Assembly: GCA_001949185.1 (NCBI GenBank)
Contig: BDGG01000020.1
Location: 125,504-189,503, forward strand
Direction of reading: 5' to 3'
Source of the DNA: Ramazzottius varieornatus
Lineage: Eukaryota; Tardigrada; Eutardigrada; Parachela; Ramazzottiidae
DNA: 64,000 nt
Made by a program: the position numbers and the translations under genes. How positions within the stretch are numbered: position 1 is the first letter of the stretch; every line of letters begins with the position of its first letter. This document shows, piece after piece, positions 32,764-44,225 of this stretch. Under the pieces are notes generated by a model that saw nothing but the letters and a program-made list of their open reading frames with translations, ran no database searches and was not told the origin of the DNA.

Positions 32764-35414
32764 TAATGAATCAGGTAAGATAATCCAGCCAATTCCAGTG
32801 GGCTTTACTCAAGTGAATTTCATTCTACCATGTAACCTATGATTACTTTTTTTACCGAATTACATCGCCTGATTACGATCACTAACAAGCACTTCGCGCA
32901 TTCATGTGTCTGACCGACGACTACTGGGAGCGTAGCTCTTCGTGATAATACCCTGCTCTTATACATGAAACTAAATTTCAGTATCGCTATATCGTCAGAA
33001 GTATGACTTTAGAGGCCGCACGCGAGAAATAAACAGCGATTTCCGACAGTAAGCACATTGAAGCAATTGTAATCGTGTGCCTCGTCGTTCTGGTTCCCTG
33101 CGACAGCAAAACCCGCGTGTCTTGACTAAATTCGGAAGGAGTATGACAGTTGCTCGATGGACCGGCTGATCCAGTGCTAACGATGCCCATTACGTATGCC
33201 GTTCCATTCCTAGTTCCACCTGGAAAATAGGAATTCCGCTCTGTTCCCGCTGAGCCCGATTTGGAACGCTGGAATTCCAAATCGGAATATTAGCACCAAA
33301 CTGGAATTCCGCTTGTCAAAAACTCAGAATGCGATTTTTCACAGCTGAATCTTTATTTTTTTGCTCCAATCAGTCGAGTTCTGGTGTTATCTTTACGCAT
33401 TGTATGGAATCTCGGCATGCGCAAGCAAACTCGGCAGAACTGTTTCCCAAGTGGCACACGGTGTCAATGTAACTGACTGGATGCGTGCGCCACTCGGAAC
33501 ACGATGTTACTGAGCTTGCTAGACGGGGCTAAACCGAGCTTTCGACTTGTTTTCGCCTCTTGAACCGCCATAGTGGAATTCCGATTTTTGAACTGGCCGT
33601 TCCGGAAAATGGAAAATAGGAACGGAACGAAATTTGGAATTTGTCGGAATTCCGTTCAAGGGAGCAAGTCAGGCGGAATGGGCATCCTTATCTACATCGT
33701 GGCTCCACGCAGATCCTACATTGAAAAGGGTTCCCGTAGTCGTACTCAATATCGATCACCCAACATGATAATGCACGCACTCTGTGCGAATACCCAGGAG
33801 CTCGTTTGATATTCCAGTATCCTTCCATCGTTCTAAGATCATTACATCCTGCACTTCAGTTTGAAATATTTGCACCTAGGTCAGTACGTCGGAGAAGTTG
33901 ACCGTCAGTTGAAGGACAGTTCCAGCTGCGGGGAGTCATAGGGGTGGGGCTAGCGCTGGTGTCTCAACGGCGGGAAACGAAACATTATCCATTAACTGTT
34001 GCTGACAACAGACTGGTCGTGGCGCATGATGAGGTAAGCGTTCAAGAATATCATCACTTTCCGTTCGCAAACGAAATTACAAGTAGTTGTTTCGTGTCAC
34101 TTGATACCTAATTCGAGCTTGTTTGTTTCAGGGAACTAGCTAACTTAGAAACGCTCTGCGAAGAACGGTGCATAGATCCTTCATACCGTGGGACCTGTTC
34201 ATCACTTACGAATCGAACAATAAATCAACACCCAGGAATTTTTTTAGATTCGCAGTTCCGTCGGCTGAAATTGTTCATGTGACAGGTTTCTCAGGGAAGA
34301 TTTTCTCGCTTTTCCGTCTTCGTCTGCCTCAGACCGAGGTAATCTGGTCACCTCGTTAGTTTCACAACATGAGCCGATAACGGAAAAATGTGGTCTGCGC
34401 CTCCAAACTGGTGGACTGAACTCATCTGGCCGTCACGCAACTGATGGGCGCCGCGCAACTCAAATGGACGTCAATATTTGTTGCGCGCCGACGCAACTGC
34501 ATAACTGATACGGGCGCTGCGCTGGGGAAACTTATTTCTGCGTTCAAACGTATTATGCCCTTAAAGACGAATTTTTTCGCTTGGAAAATGTGCTCAGGGA
34601 CACGTTTGGCCCGAACAGTCCTGGACCCAGATTTTGGAGATGAAATACAAGATGAAGGGGAAGATATTTGTGCGCAGACACGTAACGCTAGCAGAGATGT
34701 TTATTCTATGAAACTGGAAGCGTAGAAAATTACAACAACACTTTGGTAGCTACCGTAATGTAAAGAATTTACGGGAGGAAGCCTGTGGCGTTGCGTGAGC
34801 CACTTTGAAAGCAACTGAGTTTTCTCCAGCTCCGACAACTTTTCCTGGCTTTTGAGGGCATTTCGAAGAATTTTCATTCTCATCCTGCCGATCAGAGCTC
34901 AAACAAATTCAATTCTACTTGAAAAACAATCATTCAACAGCTCGCCTGATAATAGTTTCATATGTTCAAGCAATTATCAACTCACATTACACTCCGGATT
35001 CGAGAACGAAATTTTTCTTTCACTTCGTCCGATATATAATTAGACTGTTGTTCATTGTTTGATACCAGATGGATTTCTGGGACTCCACTTTGAATATCTG
35101 GTAAAAATTATTTGTCCATGCCTCGAAAGTCTGGTCGGCGTCAATGCCTCAGATCGAGCTGCTCAACGGTAGTCAACATTCCGATAACAATCACCATTTC
35201 AAAAGATGCAAGTTGAGCCGGTTTTCGGATTTCGGTCGTTAATTTGGCGGTTAAACTTATCTTGGCGCACTTTACTCCTATCTCGCACACGGAAGTAAGT
35301 GCCGGTACTGAAAGGCATCCTCTGGCAACTTACACCTATCAATGGTCGCAAGGTTTGCTGACCCTAACTTAGGCCAGAGCGACAACCCCAAACACCGACA
35401 CGAGCGATGGCACC
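32764..35414. other. Repeat-rich intergenic stretch
   Basis: No gene is supported. At 33178-33700, GATGCCCATT sits near both ends in inverted orientation and GGAATTCC palindromes fill the interior, suggesting an old MITE. P1 copy D lies inside. A plus-strand segment around 33929-34032 looks briefly coding and ends at a GTAAGC donor, but matches no family I know. 34040-35414 shows nothing I can name. Confidence 0.4.
33421..33520. repeat. Palindromic MITE, family P1 copy D
   Basis: Arms 33421-33459 and 33485-33520 are inverted copies (AGCAAACTCGGCAGAACTGT outer; GTGGCACAC / GTGCGCCAC inner). It is nested within an older repeat. Confidence 0.8.
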
Positions 35415-36033
35415 TAGTGCTGGGATAAATATGATATATCATATTTATCGAAATATATCATGTCAGAGTGATTCGATACGCCAACAATATCATCGTAACA
35501 TCGATATGGACGGGATATCGCTGAGTGGAATATGATAACTGAAAATATCATATCGCGGTATATCGATATATCACTGATATGTCGATGAATCTCAAACCCG
35601 CACCGAAAATCAATGCTCCGGTTCAGGGTGGCGCAGGTTTTCGACGACAGATATTGATAGATTGAGCACCGTGAAAACCCAACGTCACAGTTGTTCGCGG
35701 ACTCGCAGCGGCTCGCATAATCTGGCTTCTGTGCCAGTTTCCTAACTTTTCATCGATCATGTTGGTGTCGTAAGATCCGGGATCTGACTGGAATGCAGGG
35801 TCCGACCAGTCTTTTGGTACCTTGTCGGCTCCCCTTGTTTGCGATAATTTTGACCTGTACCAGCCTAAATATCGTTATATCACCGAAATATAATTTAATA
35901 TCGAAAATGAAATATCAGAAACTTATCATATCGAAATCTCAATACGTTTGTGATATCGAAAGCGAAATATTAATATTGAAAGATATTATCACAAACTATC
36001 ATATCATATTTTATCGTATTTATCCCAGCACTA
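35415..36033. mobile_element. hAT-type MITE (619 bp), CGATAT-rich family
   Basis: Ends TAGTGCTGGGATAAATATGA and, inverted, TAGTGCTGGGATAAATACGA are flanked by ATGGCACC (35407-35414) and ACGGCACC (36034-36041), 7 of 8 matching. It is the same family as 12406-13015. Confidence 0.87.
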
Positions 36034-36097
36034 ACGGCACCCAACAGCGAACCACAGCGCGAGAACCAGACTTTGTTTTGATTAAGATACAACACAA

Positions 36098-38393
36098 TCA
36101 TAGTCTAATGTAACGTGCATAGGCGCTGCTTTTCCAGCGTCCAGCGTGCCTAATCTGATCTGCTGGTAAGCCTGCAATGCAGGCCGAGGTGGCGGCGCCA
36201 ATGCGAAAACTGTGGAAAGTAAAATGAAGGCCCAGTAGGGTCTTCAACCAAAAATTAACATTTTGCCGGGTGAGACAATCACCGTTAGCAAAAACGTAAC
36301 ATGCCAATGTAGCAGGTAGCCGAAGACGGAACAGCAAGAATTTAGAGAATGCCCGCATTGGGCAACAAGATTTCTTGGTAGCACAAAGCTTGAGACTTGT
36401 AGGATGGCCATGCTGGTTCGTCTTGTCTTTCTTGATGGAGAGTAGTAGACGATCAGGATAGAGTTCGGTGTCGGATAGTAACAGAGGCCCAGCTGCACTC
36501 GTTCGGGACTGAGCAGTGTACTCAGAAACTCGAAGAAAGCCAAAGAACGCCAGTGTAAATGCTGACCATAGCATTAATTTATCCGCGTCATTCAAATTAG
36601 GATCTGCTTGCAGACGAGACTTGAGAACCTTGAGAACCTTCGTCGTAATCGGTTTACGGGTATCGAACTTGACATCCGTTAAGTTAGAGCAACCTTTTAA
36701 AATAAGAAAAAGCTTGACCAGGGTCTTGAAAGCCCCACTGGATGTGATGTTTTCCAATTGCTGAGACATAAACAGCTCCAGTTTTCGAGGAAGTTTTCTG
36801 CTGGGACAGAAACGCAACGAAACGATGAGCGGTGCTGACATTGGTGGGAAGGAAAGGATAGCGATGTTTCAGGCAGAAAGAAAGAAATCGTCGAACTCTG
36901 GTTCCGTAAGCTCTTCTGGTTCCTGGAGCCAAGTGGGCAGTGAGCAGTCTATCGATTTCTCGGTCAAGTACCCGACTGGCGCATTTAACGACTGATGAAG
37001 GGAGCGACTCAACTCTGTGAGGTTTGAATCCAGGGGTTCTGGTTCGGTTTTTGCAGAGTGCGCTAGTTCGCGAAAGCGGTCCATCTGGAAGCGAGAAATT
37101 GAGTCAGCGATAGCATTTGCTACGCCAGGAATGTGCTGAATGCGCAGAGTGAAGTTTCCTTTTGCAGCATGAAAGTAAATGCGACGAATGATCTCCAGTA
37201 GACCCTTATGAGGTGACGAAAACTTCTTCCAAACCGCCACTGTGGCCTGATTGTCCGAATAAAACTGCAGGCGCTTGCCGCGCCAGTGAGACCCCCATAC
37301 CACACAAGCAAGGTACACCGGCACCAGCTCAAGCCAAGCGATCGGTGGGTTTAGCCTAAGAACCCATTCCGGCCATCTCAACTGGAACCAAGCATCACCG
37401 CATATGCCGCCGCACCCTATCGAACCGGCTGCGTCAGTAAACAACAGCATGTCGCTAACTGGTGTCCAAACAGGGTTAAGGAAAGACGCGGAACCATTCC
37501 AAAGGGGTAGGAACTGCTTCCAACAATCCAGATCTGCTCTGTAGTCATGATTGAGATAAACTGTATGATCGAGGCGTTTCAGACGATGCGCTAAATCCAG
37601 CATTCGACGGAGAAGTATGCGCCCTGCGGGTATGCTTGCCGACTACACTCAGGAGTTGTCTTTTGGTTGCTCGGGATATACCATCGAAGACTTTGAACTC
37701 AGTTAGGATCTCTTTTAGTTTTGATTCGGGTACATGAAGCGTTTGAGGGATACTATCAACACCGACACCCAAGAACGTGAAGGTTGTTGAGGGTCCTTCA
37801 GTCTTATCGTCTGCTAGGGGAACACTTAAGTCCTTGCAAATATTCTCCATGTACTGCATGGCGAACCGACAGTCTTGTTCTGTAGTACACACTACGAAGA
37901 AGTCATCCATATAATGGATCCAGTAACGCGTTGGACCTTGGTGGATCAGCAACCACTTGACAAACTCGGACATTCAATTAAAGATGGCAGGTGAGGATCG
38001 AAGGCCGAACGGTAAAACGATGTAGGAATAGTACTGTCCATTGTGGTAGTAGCCAAGCAGTGGCCAGTCTGCACTGCGCACTGGGATAAGCCGGAAGGCA
38101 CTTTTGACATGCATCTTGGCCATGAAGGCACCAACACCGCACGTCGTAACCAACGCCACCGCACTATCAATACTAGAGCAATTCAACGTGAAATCTTCGG
38201 TTGCAATGAAGTCATTGACAGAACTTCCGAAAGGCCTTGACAAGTCCATGATGAGTCTGGTGCCACCTGTCTTCTTTGGTCTTACTCCAAGAGATGACAC
38301 TACAAAGCTCGGGAAAGGTGGATGGAAAAGTACGACTGATTGAATCTGACTCAAAACAGCCAAATGAGAGGCATAGCCACGGTATAGCCACAC
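36098..38393 (-). mobile_element. DIRS-type retrotransposon remnant (RT, RNase H, tyrosine recombinase)
   Basis: Read on the minus strand, the order is RT-RNase H-tyrosine recombinase, the DIRS layout. RT: GVRPKKTGGTRLIMDLSRPF, then SYIVLPFGLRSSPA and the catalytic YMDD in WIHYMDDFFVV. RNase H: LLFTDAAGSIGCGG, then FYSDNQATVAVW and IPGVANAIADSISR. Recombinase: FFGFLRVSEYT (Arg I), FHSFRIGAATSA (His-x-x-Arg) and GRWKSSAYARYIR (Tyr). The catalytic R-H-R-Y set is visible. Decay is clear: a TGA interrupts RT after PAIFN, a frameshift with probable deletion follows GISRATKRQLLSVVGK, and the recombinase N terminus (36684-36932) is out of frame with its catalytic half. No gag or methyltransferase is seen, so the copy is truncated. 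Confidence 0.93.
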
Positions 38394-38866
38394 CTATGTA
38401 ACCGCCGATATACATTACGTTCACCAACTTACGTGTAGCGCTCAAGTCGTGAACGTCCTTTTACTCTTCTGTGAAACGTGAAAGATAGTTGCCCAAAGTT
38501 GGCTGCGCCGCATTGTGCCTTCAGTAAAACGTATTCTAGATTCACGTTACGGTTATCAGAAATACCTTCATTCGGTCGTGATTCTCTCTGGCAAAAGACG
38601 TCACCAGGTTTTCCGCGATGCTATTCAGAAACTTTTCCTTCACGTTTACCGCTACCACCGTACTTACAATACCGTAACCCTGAACGGCAAGGTACCGCAT
38701 CAAAAACTTTTTAGCGATAGTTATTCTGGGAAGCGCGGTGGAACCTTTAGGTGGCGAGTCGATAAACCTGTGGCGGCGTGCCTTGACTCGAGGTACATGA
38801 ACGGAATCTGGCAAAAGGTTTTAGTAGCGCTAAATCAATCCCGAGACATGGCATCAGACGCAAGGG

Positions 38867-38874
38867 TATAAATA
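38867..38874 (+). promoter_or_regulatory. TATA box of lustrin-repeat gene
   Basis: TATAAATA lies 70 bp before the ATG at 38944, placing the transcription start near 38897 with a 5' leader of about 45 bases. Confidence 0.6.
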
Positions 38875-38943
38875 TGCGATGTACTTCTTTCGTACCCAGT
38901 ACAAAACCCCTTCCTCAGAGTAGAGTCTTGACCATCCACGATC

Positions 38944-40470
38944 ATGGCGATCTTTTCCTTACCTCTTTTCATTTTGTTAGCAGTGCCTTACTTCGTCAGG
39001 GGACAATTTTTTCCTGGTTTCCGACCGAAATGCCCTAACGGTTACCCAGTTGTTGATGAGAAAGAAGTCGAGATTTCGTGCCTGGAAGGACTGAACCGAC
39101 AATGCCCTGAAGGAACGCATTGCCTTCTTGTTCCTGATGGAAGCTGGGCCGTATGCTGCTCTCGGGATCCCCCCATCGATTTTCCTCCGAGAGACGACCG
39201 ATGTGAACTTGGTCAACCTGCTCGAGATCCCTGCGGAGACTTCATTCGCTGCCCACCTGCATCCGATGGTCGTCATTGTCCTAACGGCTACCAGTGCAAC
39301 CCCAATACGAAGTACTCGGAGCCGCTGTGCTGCCCCGTTGAGAAGGACGAACCCGAACTATGCCCAGTTGGTCGGCCTGCCAGGGATGAGAAGGGTGAGC
39401 AGTATAAGTGTGGCAAAAGTCCGATTCATCGTGAGTGTCCCGAAGGAACCAGATGTCATGTCTCCGACGTCGACGCGTATGCCGTGTGCTGTCAAGAAAT
39501 CAAGTGCCGGAATGGCGAGACTCCAACAGACGAGACTGGTGAGCCGTATTTCTGCGGTAGCAGTAACTGCCCAGAAGGCACCGAATGTCAGCGTTCGTCC
39601 GATGGACTATACACTGTGTGCCGTAAACGTGACAGGGAGCCAGTAAAGTGCCCAGTCGGTGACCCAGTAACAAGCGAGAACGGGGAGCAACTAATATGCC
39701 GCAACAACGCAATGTCTGCTCGTGTATGTCCAAGAGGTACTCGATGCATTGATTCACCGGATGGGACATATGGTATGTGCTGTAAACTCGACATTGTCAG
39801 ACCTCCCAGGTGTGACATCGGCGAGCCTGTTCGAGATGAGAACGGCCAAGAGTACTTCTGTGGACGGGGACCTGGTTACCGTAAATGCCCGTACGGTACC
39901 GTTTGTCATATCTCTCCTATAGACGCCTACGCCGTCTGCTGCCAATCCGAAGAACGTAAGTGCGGCAATGCTGAACCTGCACTGGACGAGAATGGCCTGC
40001 AGTACCGCTGTGGCCGTGGAAGACAGTGTCCAGAAGGTACAGAGTGTCAGCATAATGAGTATGACGGAGGTATATGCTGCAAACCCAAGGAACCGAGAGT
40101 TTGTCCCATTGGAAAGCCTCTGACGGACAACAATGGCGACCCCTACCGTTGCAGCACCAGAGAGAACAGCCGCGGCTGTCCATGGGGTTCGTTCTGTGTT
40201 GCCCTTGACTTGTTTGGTACAAAGTGCAGCGGTGTTTGCTGTCCGTATGACAAACCAGCTCGACGATGCCCGAGCGGATATCCACAAACAGATGAGAAGG
40301 GCGTGGAGCTGTTCTGTGGTAGAGGACCATGCCACCATGACTGTCCCCGGGGTAGCGTGTGCAACATCTTACCGTGGGATGGATCCGCTGTCTGCTGCCC
40401 GGAGAAGATGAAACTCATCGACATCGGCGTCGCCGACGCCGCCCAGGCCAAAGCGGCCAGAAGAACCTAG
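38944..40470 (+). CDS. Secreted protein with nine lustrin-type cysteine-rich repeats
   Basis: Intronless, 508 residues. A signal peptide (MAIFSLPLFILLAVPYFVRG) is followed by nine repeats of about 45-50 residues with the pattern C-P-x-G-x-P-x-x-D-E-x-G...C-G...C-P-x-G-T-x-C...Y-A-V-C-C. This is the lustrin cysteine-rich repeat of nematode and mollusc extracellular proteins. Repeat 4 ends TVCRKR instead of VCC, so it has lost one Cys of the terminal pair, and repeat 2 is more divergent. There is no Kunitz or membrane domain. It is probably an extracellular matrix or cuticle component; function is inferred from the family only. A TATA box lies 70 bp upstream. A broken paralogue follows at 42733. 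Confidence 0.85.
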   Translation: MAIFSLPLFILLAVPYFVRGQFFPGFRPKCPNGYPVVDEKEVEISCLEGLNRQCPEGTHCLLVPDGSWAVCCSRDPPIDFPPRDDRCELGQPARDPCGDFIRCPPASDGRHCPNGYQCNPNTKYSEPLCCPVEKDEPELCPVGRPARDEKGEQYKCGKSPIHRECPEGTRCHVSDVDAYAVCCQEIKCRNGETPTDETGEPYFCGSSNCPEGTECQRSSDGLYTVCRKRDREPVKCPVGDPVTSENGEQLICRNNAMSARVCPRGTRCIDSPDGTYGMCCKLDIVRPPRCDIGEPVRDENGQEYFCGRGPGYRKCPYGTVCHISPIDAYAVCCQSEERKCGNAEPALDENGLQYRCGRGRQCPEGTECQHNEYDGGICCKPKEPRVCPIGKPLTDNNGDPYRCSTRENSRGCPWGSFCVALDLFGTKCSGVCCPYDKPARRCPSGYPQTDEKGVELFCGRGPCHHDCPRGSVCNILPWDGSAVCCPEKMKLIDIGVADAAQAKAARRT

Positions 40471-40593
40471 AAGATGCTCGCTATTTTCAGTGTATGGTGT
40501 GAGGCTTGACTCGAACGTGCTCGAGTGATTAGGTTACTGTATAACTTCTGAGTCTAAGCATGGAACTGCATCTGGCGAAACGACGCTGAGGAC

Positions 40594-40858
40594 ATACCGT
40601 AATAATTCTCACTTCTCCACTCCATCACACGGACGAGTGTCCTAATCGAGAAAGTGCGGTGAGATTTGAATTTACTTCAGGAGACAGAAGTACTCGTAGA
40701 AAAAAACCAAGGATGCCGTTCTACAGCACGGCAAGGTATCACGTGACAGTGTGATTACGCATACTTGTGCCGAACGCAATCCACCTACTGGCTAGCTTCA
40801 GCTTGAAGAAATCGTGCGTGTGACGTAGTGGAGAAGTGAGAATTATAACTGTAATGAC
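40594..40858. repeat. Palindromic MITE downstream of lustrin gene
   Basis: GTAATAATTCTCACTTCTCC...CATCACAC near 40600 and inverted GTTATAATTCTCACTTCTCC...CGTCACAC near 40850 form arms of about 37 bp. Confidence 0.7.
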
Positions 40859-40984
40859 AATTTTGTGCTGTGAAAATAAAACTTGAAAATGTCTCCCTGG
40901 GTGGTTCCAGTTGATAAGCGTAACTGAGCTGAATCGCCCAATCGAATCCGAAGAATCTTACGGGTGAGACTTGGTCAGAAGAAA

Positions 40985-42487
40985 AATCCTGGAAGATAGT
41001 GCGGGATCCGGAAGTTACGGGTCGCAATGGCTGCAGTGACGTGAAGCTCTTTGATTGAGTATTTTGATTGATCACAACTTGTTTAGCCGATCACCTGTCT
41101 AGCACGTTCGAACTCGGTGGCGCGCCATCGCGCATTGCCAACGTGTGATGCTTCGCCATTCTGAACCCGAATCTCAAAGCAGCTGATCGGCTTAGCAACT
41201 TGTGAGTTGTGGCAAATCAGAATACTCAATCAAAGAGCTTCACGTCACTGTAGCGATTGCAAGCCGTAAATTCCGGATCCCGCACTATCTTCCTATTTTT
41301 TCCGACTACAGTACAAGGTAAAACCAGCGAACTTGTCCATGCAAAATCGCATGGCGAACTTGTCCACTTTAAGGCCGCGTGGTGGAAGCACCGTCTATTG
41401 CCACACTTACCGCAACTATTCGTGGGATCTGTCCCCAAACGTACGGTATCTATTACGACTCACACCTTACGCCTTGGCTGCCGAACGCTGGCTCATCTCC
41501 TCCGTTTTCACCGCTTAGATGGCAGCATCCATGATCTGTTTGCTAACTTCTGCTGCTGTACAAAGCTTAGACTGAGGCATTTTGTGGTAATCCCTTTCGA
41601 AAATAAACGTACCAAGCGCGAGAAGCTTGCAAATTTCTTTTATGAAAACTGGCAGTGTTGCATTGTAATTACCGTATACGTACCGCATATCGCTAGCGCG
41701 ACGGAAATACGTCACCCAACTGGTTTCAGCGAAGACATGGTGGTGTGCAGCTCATTAACGATCCAGTGACGTAGCCTCATAGAGCAGAAAACGCGAAATG
41801 CGCGCCTCTATCGACTGGTTCAAAATTTTTCCCATAGGCTTTTTAACATAGCACCAACCCCTCTTCCTGGAAGACCTCATACGAGGTCTCCTGTACGCTC
41901 CTTTGCTTTCGGACTATAGGTGAAATCGAGACGTTTTTTGCTATCTAACGACTCAATAAACACGCAACACCAGTCAGTACTTTCCGAGATCCAAGGCGGG
42001 CAAGTTCGCCATGCGATTTTGCATGGACAAGTTCGCTGGTTTTACCTCGTAGGTCTATAGCTCAAACTGGGGAGGAAGCTCCCCTCTATCTTCTTGCGAT
42101 ATCGGTTTGACCATCGGGATTTAACGGTTGCCGTTATCCCCTCGTGAGTATTTTGATTTGCCACAAGTTGCTCAACCGATCAGCTGCTTTGACATTCGGG
42201 TACAGAAGGGCGAAGCATGACAGGTGGGCAGTGCTGGATGACGCGCCATCGAGTTATAACGTACTAAACAGCTGATCGGCGGAACGATTTTGTGATCAAT
42301 CAAAATACTCAACCAAAGAGCTTCACATCACTGCAGCGATTTCGACCCGTTACTTCTGGATCCCGCAGTATTTTCCAGGATTTTTATGCGCCCCAACCAT
42401 ATAGCTTGAACTGGGCGCCAGACTCTCCTCTTTCTTCCTGTGAAGTCGACTTGACCATCAGGATTTGATGGTTGGCGTAATCCCATT
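40985..42487. mobile_element. Nested array of CTCACAAGGGGATTA-family MITE copies
   Basis: Two related units lie in tandem. Each has GAAGCTCTTTGATTGAGTATTTTGATT and its complement around a core with CAGCTGATCGGC. Right ends are at 42143 (TTATCCCCTCGTGAG) and 42487 (TAATCCCATTGTGAG). The first unit is split by the mariner-type MITE at 41314-42049. The inverted GGATCCCGCA and CAGCGATT blocks recur between units. No gene is supported. Confidence 0.65.
41314..42049. mobile_element. Tc1/mariner-type MITE (736 bp), nested, near-identical arms
   Basis: The terminal repeat CAAGGTAAAACCAGCGAACT / CGAGGTAAAACCAGCGAACT continues identically through TGTCCATGCAAAATCGCATG and GCGAACTTG (41319-41363 against 42006-42050 inverted). 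TA flanks it at 41312-41313 and 42050-42051. It interrupts an older MITE, whose flanks rejoin logically. Confidence 0.85.
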
Positions 42488-42732
42488 GTGAGCAAGTGGT
42501 CAGTCAGCACTTTTCAACTACAATGCTTGCGGCACCAGAGGGTAGTTTTGTCGCGTCAAGCAGCAGGTGTCGAAATTAGCCATTGCTTGAAGCAGATACT
42601 TCTGTCTAATCTGCAGAAACATCGAGAGACGTGTTGTCTTTTAGGCTTCAGTGGCATTTGTAGTGCAAACTGGAACCGTCTGCAACCAGTTGAGGAATTA
42701 TTTGCCACGCGGCTTTAATATTTTCAAGATCA

Positions 42733-43072
42733 TGAGGAATTCTCAGATTATGCTATGCATCCTGCTATCCGGTGTGACAGCTTCCGCCCAAGGAGCCTAT
42801 AATAGTGTCCGTTCGGCTCGCCGGCCAGCGACTCCAGCGGACTACAGTACTTTTGCGGACGTGGCCCTAGTCGTCGTCAGCATCCTGGTGATCGCTTTGC
42901 CGTATGCTGTCCTGAGCAGAAGTGTCCAAATGGCGATCCAGTCCAGGATCAAAACGGGGTGGAATATTTTTGTGGACTTGGACCGACTAGTCGAAGTTGC
43001 CCCAGTGGAACTTCATGTAATATCTCTCCTGTTGATGCGTTTGCTGTCTGTTGCCGGCGACCTGTTCCTCAT
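42733..43072 (+). pseudogene. Broken lustrin-repeat paralogue (5' part)
   Basis: A signal peptide is encoded from 42733 (MRNSQIMLCILLSGVTASAQ). The following lustrin repeats are in another frame: CPFGSPASDSSGLQYFCGRG, then DRFAVCC, then CPNGDPVQDQNGVEYFCG to SPVDAFAVCC. The first repeat is short in its middle and lacks its CP-x-G-x-x-C segment, so one deletion and one frameshift are present. A perfect GTAAGT donor follows at 43073, so introns existed. The 177-N gap 200 bp on hides the rest. An assembly error could mimic the frameshift. It is a likely tandem paralogue of the gene at 38944. Confidence 0.65.
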
Positions 43073-43273
43073 GTAAGTTAATGCAGGAAGCTGGGTGTCT
43101 GAAGGCATCAGTTGTGTTCTATTATAATTACCATACGATTTTCGCTGCCCCGTGCGCGTGGTTCAAATAAATTGTTGGAAACAGAAGCACAGCAGGAACT
43201 TCAACAGACAGGAAACCTCGGCCAATATACCGCACCACCATCGATAACAAACTTTGGCGAATCAGCGGTGGCA

Positions 43274-43450
43274 NNNNNNNNNNNNNNNNNNNNNNNNNNN
43301 NNNNNNNNNNNNNNNNNNNNNNNNNNNNNNNNNNNNNNNNNNNNNNNNNNNNNNNNNNNNNNNNNNNNNNNNNNNNNNNNNNNNNNNNNNNNNNNNNNNN
43401 NNNNNNNNNNNNNNNNNNNNNNNNNNNNNNNNNNNNNNNNNNNNNNNNNN
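43274..43450. other. Assembly gap (177 N)
   Basis: Run of N. Its right edge coincides with the start of a 49-bp palindrome arm, suggesting assembly failed on inverted or repeated sequence. Confidence 0.99.
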
Positions 43451-43589
43451 ACACAAAAGTACCTCGTTTTCTTTCTGGCGGCGAACCATGGTCTGTCACC
43501 GCTGTGGCGAATTATCTCTTAAAGCGGAGGTGTTGCAGCTGTGACACACCATGGTTCGCCGCCAGAAAGAAAACGAGGTACTTTTGTGT
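43451..43589. repeat. Palindrome with 49-bp arms at gap edge
   Basis: 43451-43499 and 43541-43589 are inverted copies with one mismatch (ACACAAAAGTACCTCGTTTT start, GGCGGCGAACCATGG inner), separated by a 41-bp loop. Confidence 0.92.
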
Positions 43590-43952
43590 GGTCGCCTGCC
43601 CGTATAGTACCTTGATTTCTCTTTCAACGTACCACACCATGTTTTCTTGGTTCTCTGGCCCCACGGGCCTACTTCGCGAATTCTGCTGGCCCATGGGCCA
43701 GAGCATCAGTAACCTTGGCCCCTGGGCCATTTGGACCTACCGTCTTCCAGACCTCAACGCGTCACTGGCAGTCTGAGCCGATGAGCACTTCCGTCAGTCT
43801 ACGACTCTACATAACCTGATTTCATAGTGCGTGCTATGGCCCCGGGGGGACTAGTGTCACAGCAGGCGCCGTTCCAGGTACATATTTTCTGGCTGACAAT
43901 GTGACGTCAAGAACTTGTTCTAACACCATTTTGGACAGCTAAACGTTATGCG

Positions 43953-44225
43953 TGTTCGATTCGATCTATCGGTTAGGGCACAGCTGACTGCACAGCCCGT
44001 TCCATATTTGACAGAATGGTTCACCAGTGCGGCGGTCTGACGCACCATAGATACAAATTTGAATGGCCTGCTGTGTGCTGTACAGAGGCTGAGCGCATAC
44101 CATCATGCACCCGCAGAAACTGCACACTGTGCAGTACCGAACAGAGGTCCTTGGATGATTTTGGCCTGTCCTTGGACGCTACAGGCTGTGTATCTTGTCT
44201 CCACCAAACAATCAACATGCTGTGA
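43953..44225 (+). pseudogene. Possible cysteine-rich (antistasin-like) exon of the broken paralogue
   Basis: An open frame here ends FEWPAVCCTEAE, then CTRRNCTLC and DATGCVSCLH, resembling an antistasin-type C-x4-C-x2-C...D-x-x-G-C-x-x-C module that sometimes accompanies lustrin repeats. No start or clean donor was found. It may be an exon of the paralogue beyond the gap. Weak. Confidence 0.3.

Noticed and set aside
33929-34032. Coding-like segment reading RGVIGVGLALVSQRRETKHY with a GTAAGC donor
   Set aside because: Short, no start, the next exon stops at once, and no family is recognised.
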